Shown here one piece after another: positions 62,587 through 64,000 of a stretch of DNA of 64,000 nucleotides. The notes under the pieces were generated by a model, which was not told where the DNA came from, did not search any database, and saw nothing but the letters and a program-made list of their open reading frames with translations. Each line of letters starts with the position of its first letter. Position 1 is the stretch's first letter. The stretch covers positions 1 through 64,000 of the forward strand of contig NZ_VCCH02000037.1 of NCBI RefSeq assembly GCF_005938675.2, read 5' to 3'. This stretch comes from Mycobacterium sp. KBS0706. GTDB taxonomy: Bacteria > Pseudomonadota > Alphaproteobacteria > DSM-16000 > Inquilinaceae. The translations under genes and the position numbers were made by a program.

Positions 62587-63837
62587 ATGTCGCGCTACTC
62601 CATCTTCTCCCTCGCGCGCCAAGCACTGTCGCACCATGAAGGCTGGCAGAAGGCGTGGCGCTCGCCCGATCCCAAGCCCGCCTATGATGTCGTCATCGTC
62701 GGCGGTGGCGGCCATGGCCTGGCCACCGCCTACTACCTGGCGAAAGAGCACGGCATCACCAATGTCGCGGTGCTGGAGAAGGGCTGGATCGGCGGCGGCA
62801 ACACCGGCCGCAACACCACCATCGTCCGCTCCAACTACCTCTACGACGCCTCGGCCTTCATCTATGAGCACGCGCTGAAGCTGTGGGAGGGCCTGTCGGC
62901 CGACCTCAACTACAACGTCATGTTCAGCCAGCGCGGCGTGATGAACATATGCCACGACCCGCATGAGGCGCGCGAGCTGATGCGCCGGCTGCACGCCAAC
63001 CGGCTGAACGGCATCGACAGCGACTGGCTGACCCGCGAGCAGGTGCTGGAGTTCTGCCCCGCCCTGAACCCGGACCCGACCATCCGCTTCCCGGTCTATG
63101 GCGGCACGGTGCAGCGCCGGGCCGGCACGGCGCGGCACGACGCGGTCGCCTGGGGCTATGCCCGCGGTGCCGACAGCCGGGGCGTCGACATCATCCAGAA
63201 CTGCGAGGTCACCGGCTTCCGAACCGAGCACGGGCGCGTCGTCGGGGTCGAGACCACGCGCGGCTATATCGGCGCCGGCAAGGTTGGGGTGGTGGCGGCC
63301 GGCCACAGCTCGGTCCTGGCCAACCTCGCCGGCTTCCGCCTGCCGCTGGAGAGCCACCCGCTGCAGGCGCTGGTGTCCGAGCCGATCAAGCCGGTGCTCG
63401 ACTGCGTCGTCATGTCGAACGCGGTGCACGCCTATGTCAGCCAGTCCGACAAGGGCGAGCTGGTGATCGGTGCCGGCATCGACGGCTATGTCTCCTATTC
63501 CCAGCGCGGCGGCTTCGCCATCATCGAGGAGACGCTGGCGGCGATCGTCGAGATGTTCCCGATCTTCAGCCGCATGCGCATGCTGCGGCAATGGGGCGGC
63601 ATCGTCGACGTGGCGCCGGACGCCAGCCCGATCATCGGCAGGACCCCGGTCGAGAACCTGTTCATCAACTGCGGCTGGGGCACCGGCGGGTTCAAGGCGA
63701 CGCCCGGTTCGGGCCATGTCTTCGCCCACACCGTTGCCCGCGGCGAGCCGAACGCCATCGCCGCGCCCTTCGCGCTGGACCGCTTCAGCTCCGGCGCGCT
63801 GGTGGCCGAGCACGGCGCCGCCGCCGTGGCGCATTGA
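62587..63837 (+). CDS. soxB: Sarcosine oxidase, beta subunit
   Basis: A 416-aa subunit of heterotetrameric sarcosine oxidase, which demethylates sarcosine to glycine and yields hydrogen peroxide and 5,10-methylenetetrahydrofolate. The FAD motif is [60 protein letters not shown] and the C-terminal [20 protein letters not shown] are typical of SoxB. Length is normal. The start at 62587 lacks a strong ribosome site. soxD follows 7 bases downstream; soxA and soxG are presumably beyond the window end. Confidence 0.95.
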   Translation: MSRYSIFSLARQALSHHEGWQKAWRSPDPKPAYDVVIVGGGGHGLATAYYLAKEHGITNVAVLEKGWIGGGNTGRNTTIVRSNYLYDASAFIYEHALKLWEGLSADLNYNVMFSQRGVMNICHDPHEARELMRRLHANRLNGIDSDWLTREQVLEFCPALNPDPTIRFPVYGGTVQRRAGTARHDAVAWGYARGADSRGVDIIQNCEVTGFRTEHGRVVGVETTRGYIGAGKVGVVAAGHSSVLANLAGFRLPLESHPLQALVSEPIKPVLDCVVMSNAVHAYVSQSDKGELVIGAGIDGYVSYSQRGGFAIIEETLAAIVEMFPIFSRMRMLRQWGGIVDVAPDASPIIGRTPVENLFINCGWGTGGFKATPGSGHVFAHTVARGEPNAIAAPFALDRFSSGALVAEHGAAAVAH

Positions 63838-63844
63838 GGTAGCC

Positions 63845-64000
63845 ATGTTCCTGATCGACTGCCCCTGGTGCGGCCCGCGGGACCAGCGCGAGTTCCGCTG
63901 CGGCGGCGAGGCCCATATCCGCCGTCCGGCCAACCCGGCCGAGCTGACCGACGCCGAATGGGCCGACTACGTCTTCATGCGCTCCAGCCCTAAGGGGCTG
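63845..64000 (+). CDS. soxD: Sarcosine oxidase, delta subunit (partial)
   Basis: The first 52 codons of SoxD, cut by the window end. It reads MFLIDCPWCGPRDQREFRCG, with the zinc-binding cysteines (CPWCG and a later Cys), then ADYVFMRSSPKGL. SoxD holds the zinc in the soxBDAG complex. It lies 7 bases after soxB. Confidence 0.93.
   Translation, partial: MFLIDCPWCGPRDQREFRCGGEAHIRRPANPAELTDAEWADYVFMRSSPKGL

Overview
The window is GC-rich chromosomal DNA from an alphaproteobacterium, most plausibly a Rhodospirillales member such as an Inquilinus- or Azospirillum-like soil bacterium. This is an inference from GapR (DUF2312), DUF1244, the fsa-DUF484-xerC-priA and proA-nadD-rsfS-rlmH neighbourhoods, and a soxB-soxD sarcosine oxidase pair. 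No rRNA, tRNA, CRISPR array, intact insertion sequence or prophage was recognised.

Layout. 0.3-8.2 kb is a minus-strand block of secreted or membrane proteins: a HlyD/YiaV-like membrane fusion protein, a decayed DUF1254 gene, a translationally coupled HupE / PpiC / DUF3604 set, a Tyr/Pro-tailed secreted protein, an outer-membrane beta-barrel protein and a lipoprotein. 8.2-9.2 kb is a gene desert ending in a TetR fossil. 9.2-11.1 kb holds an Lrp-type regulator divergent from an SHMT-like PLP enzyme. 11.3-25.3 kb is housekeeping: xerC, DUF484, fsa, priA, a RHH/ParE module, rppH, ctpA, gpmI, two paralogous lipoproteins, rlmH, rsfS, nadD and proA. 25.3-29.5 kb has a GH15 glycosidase, twin secreted TPR proteins and an AraC regulator. 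29.6-33.5 kb is a periplasmic aldehyde oxidoreductase operon (paoABC-like) with a frameshift in each of its last two genes. 33.5-44.6 kb carries pyk, an ACT protein, a drug/metabolite exporter, a cupin, two secreted proteins, an SDR, an N-formylglutamate amidohydrolase coupled to a carboxylate-amine ligase, DUF1244, gapR and an agmatinase-type ureohydrolase.

44.7-47.2 kb is a small accessory patch: a RibD-like reductase, a P-loop kinase-like protein, a single-domain response regulator and an AT-rich coiled-coil orphan. 47.3-51.8 kb is a three-gene xanthine-dehydrogenase-family operon in which the iron-sulfur and molybdenum subunits are fused, followed by a membrane protein with two ABM-like domains. 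52.1-55.8 kb holds an MFS exporter, a RHH antitoxin with a nonsense-mutated ParE toxin, a LysE exporter and a frameshifted TctC-type binding protein.

56-64 kb looks like a one-carbon / methylamine catabolic region: a MetF-like reductase, a GlxA/GbdR-like regulator, formate-tetrahydrofolate ligase, and sarcosine oxidase beta and delta subunits, the last cut by the window end. A VapBC pair, bioD and a tyrosine phosphatase-like protein lie among them. Sarcosine demethylation delivers one-carbon units to tetrahydrofolate, and the MetF and Fhs enzymes could interconvert and dispose of them.

The window has an unusual number of recognisable gene lesions: three frameshifts apparently caused by single missing bases, one nonsense mutation and three fossils. 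It also holds several families of palindromic intergenic repeats. Lesions in otherwise well-conserved genes could be sequencing errors and should be checked against raw reads.
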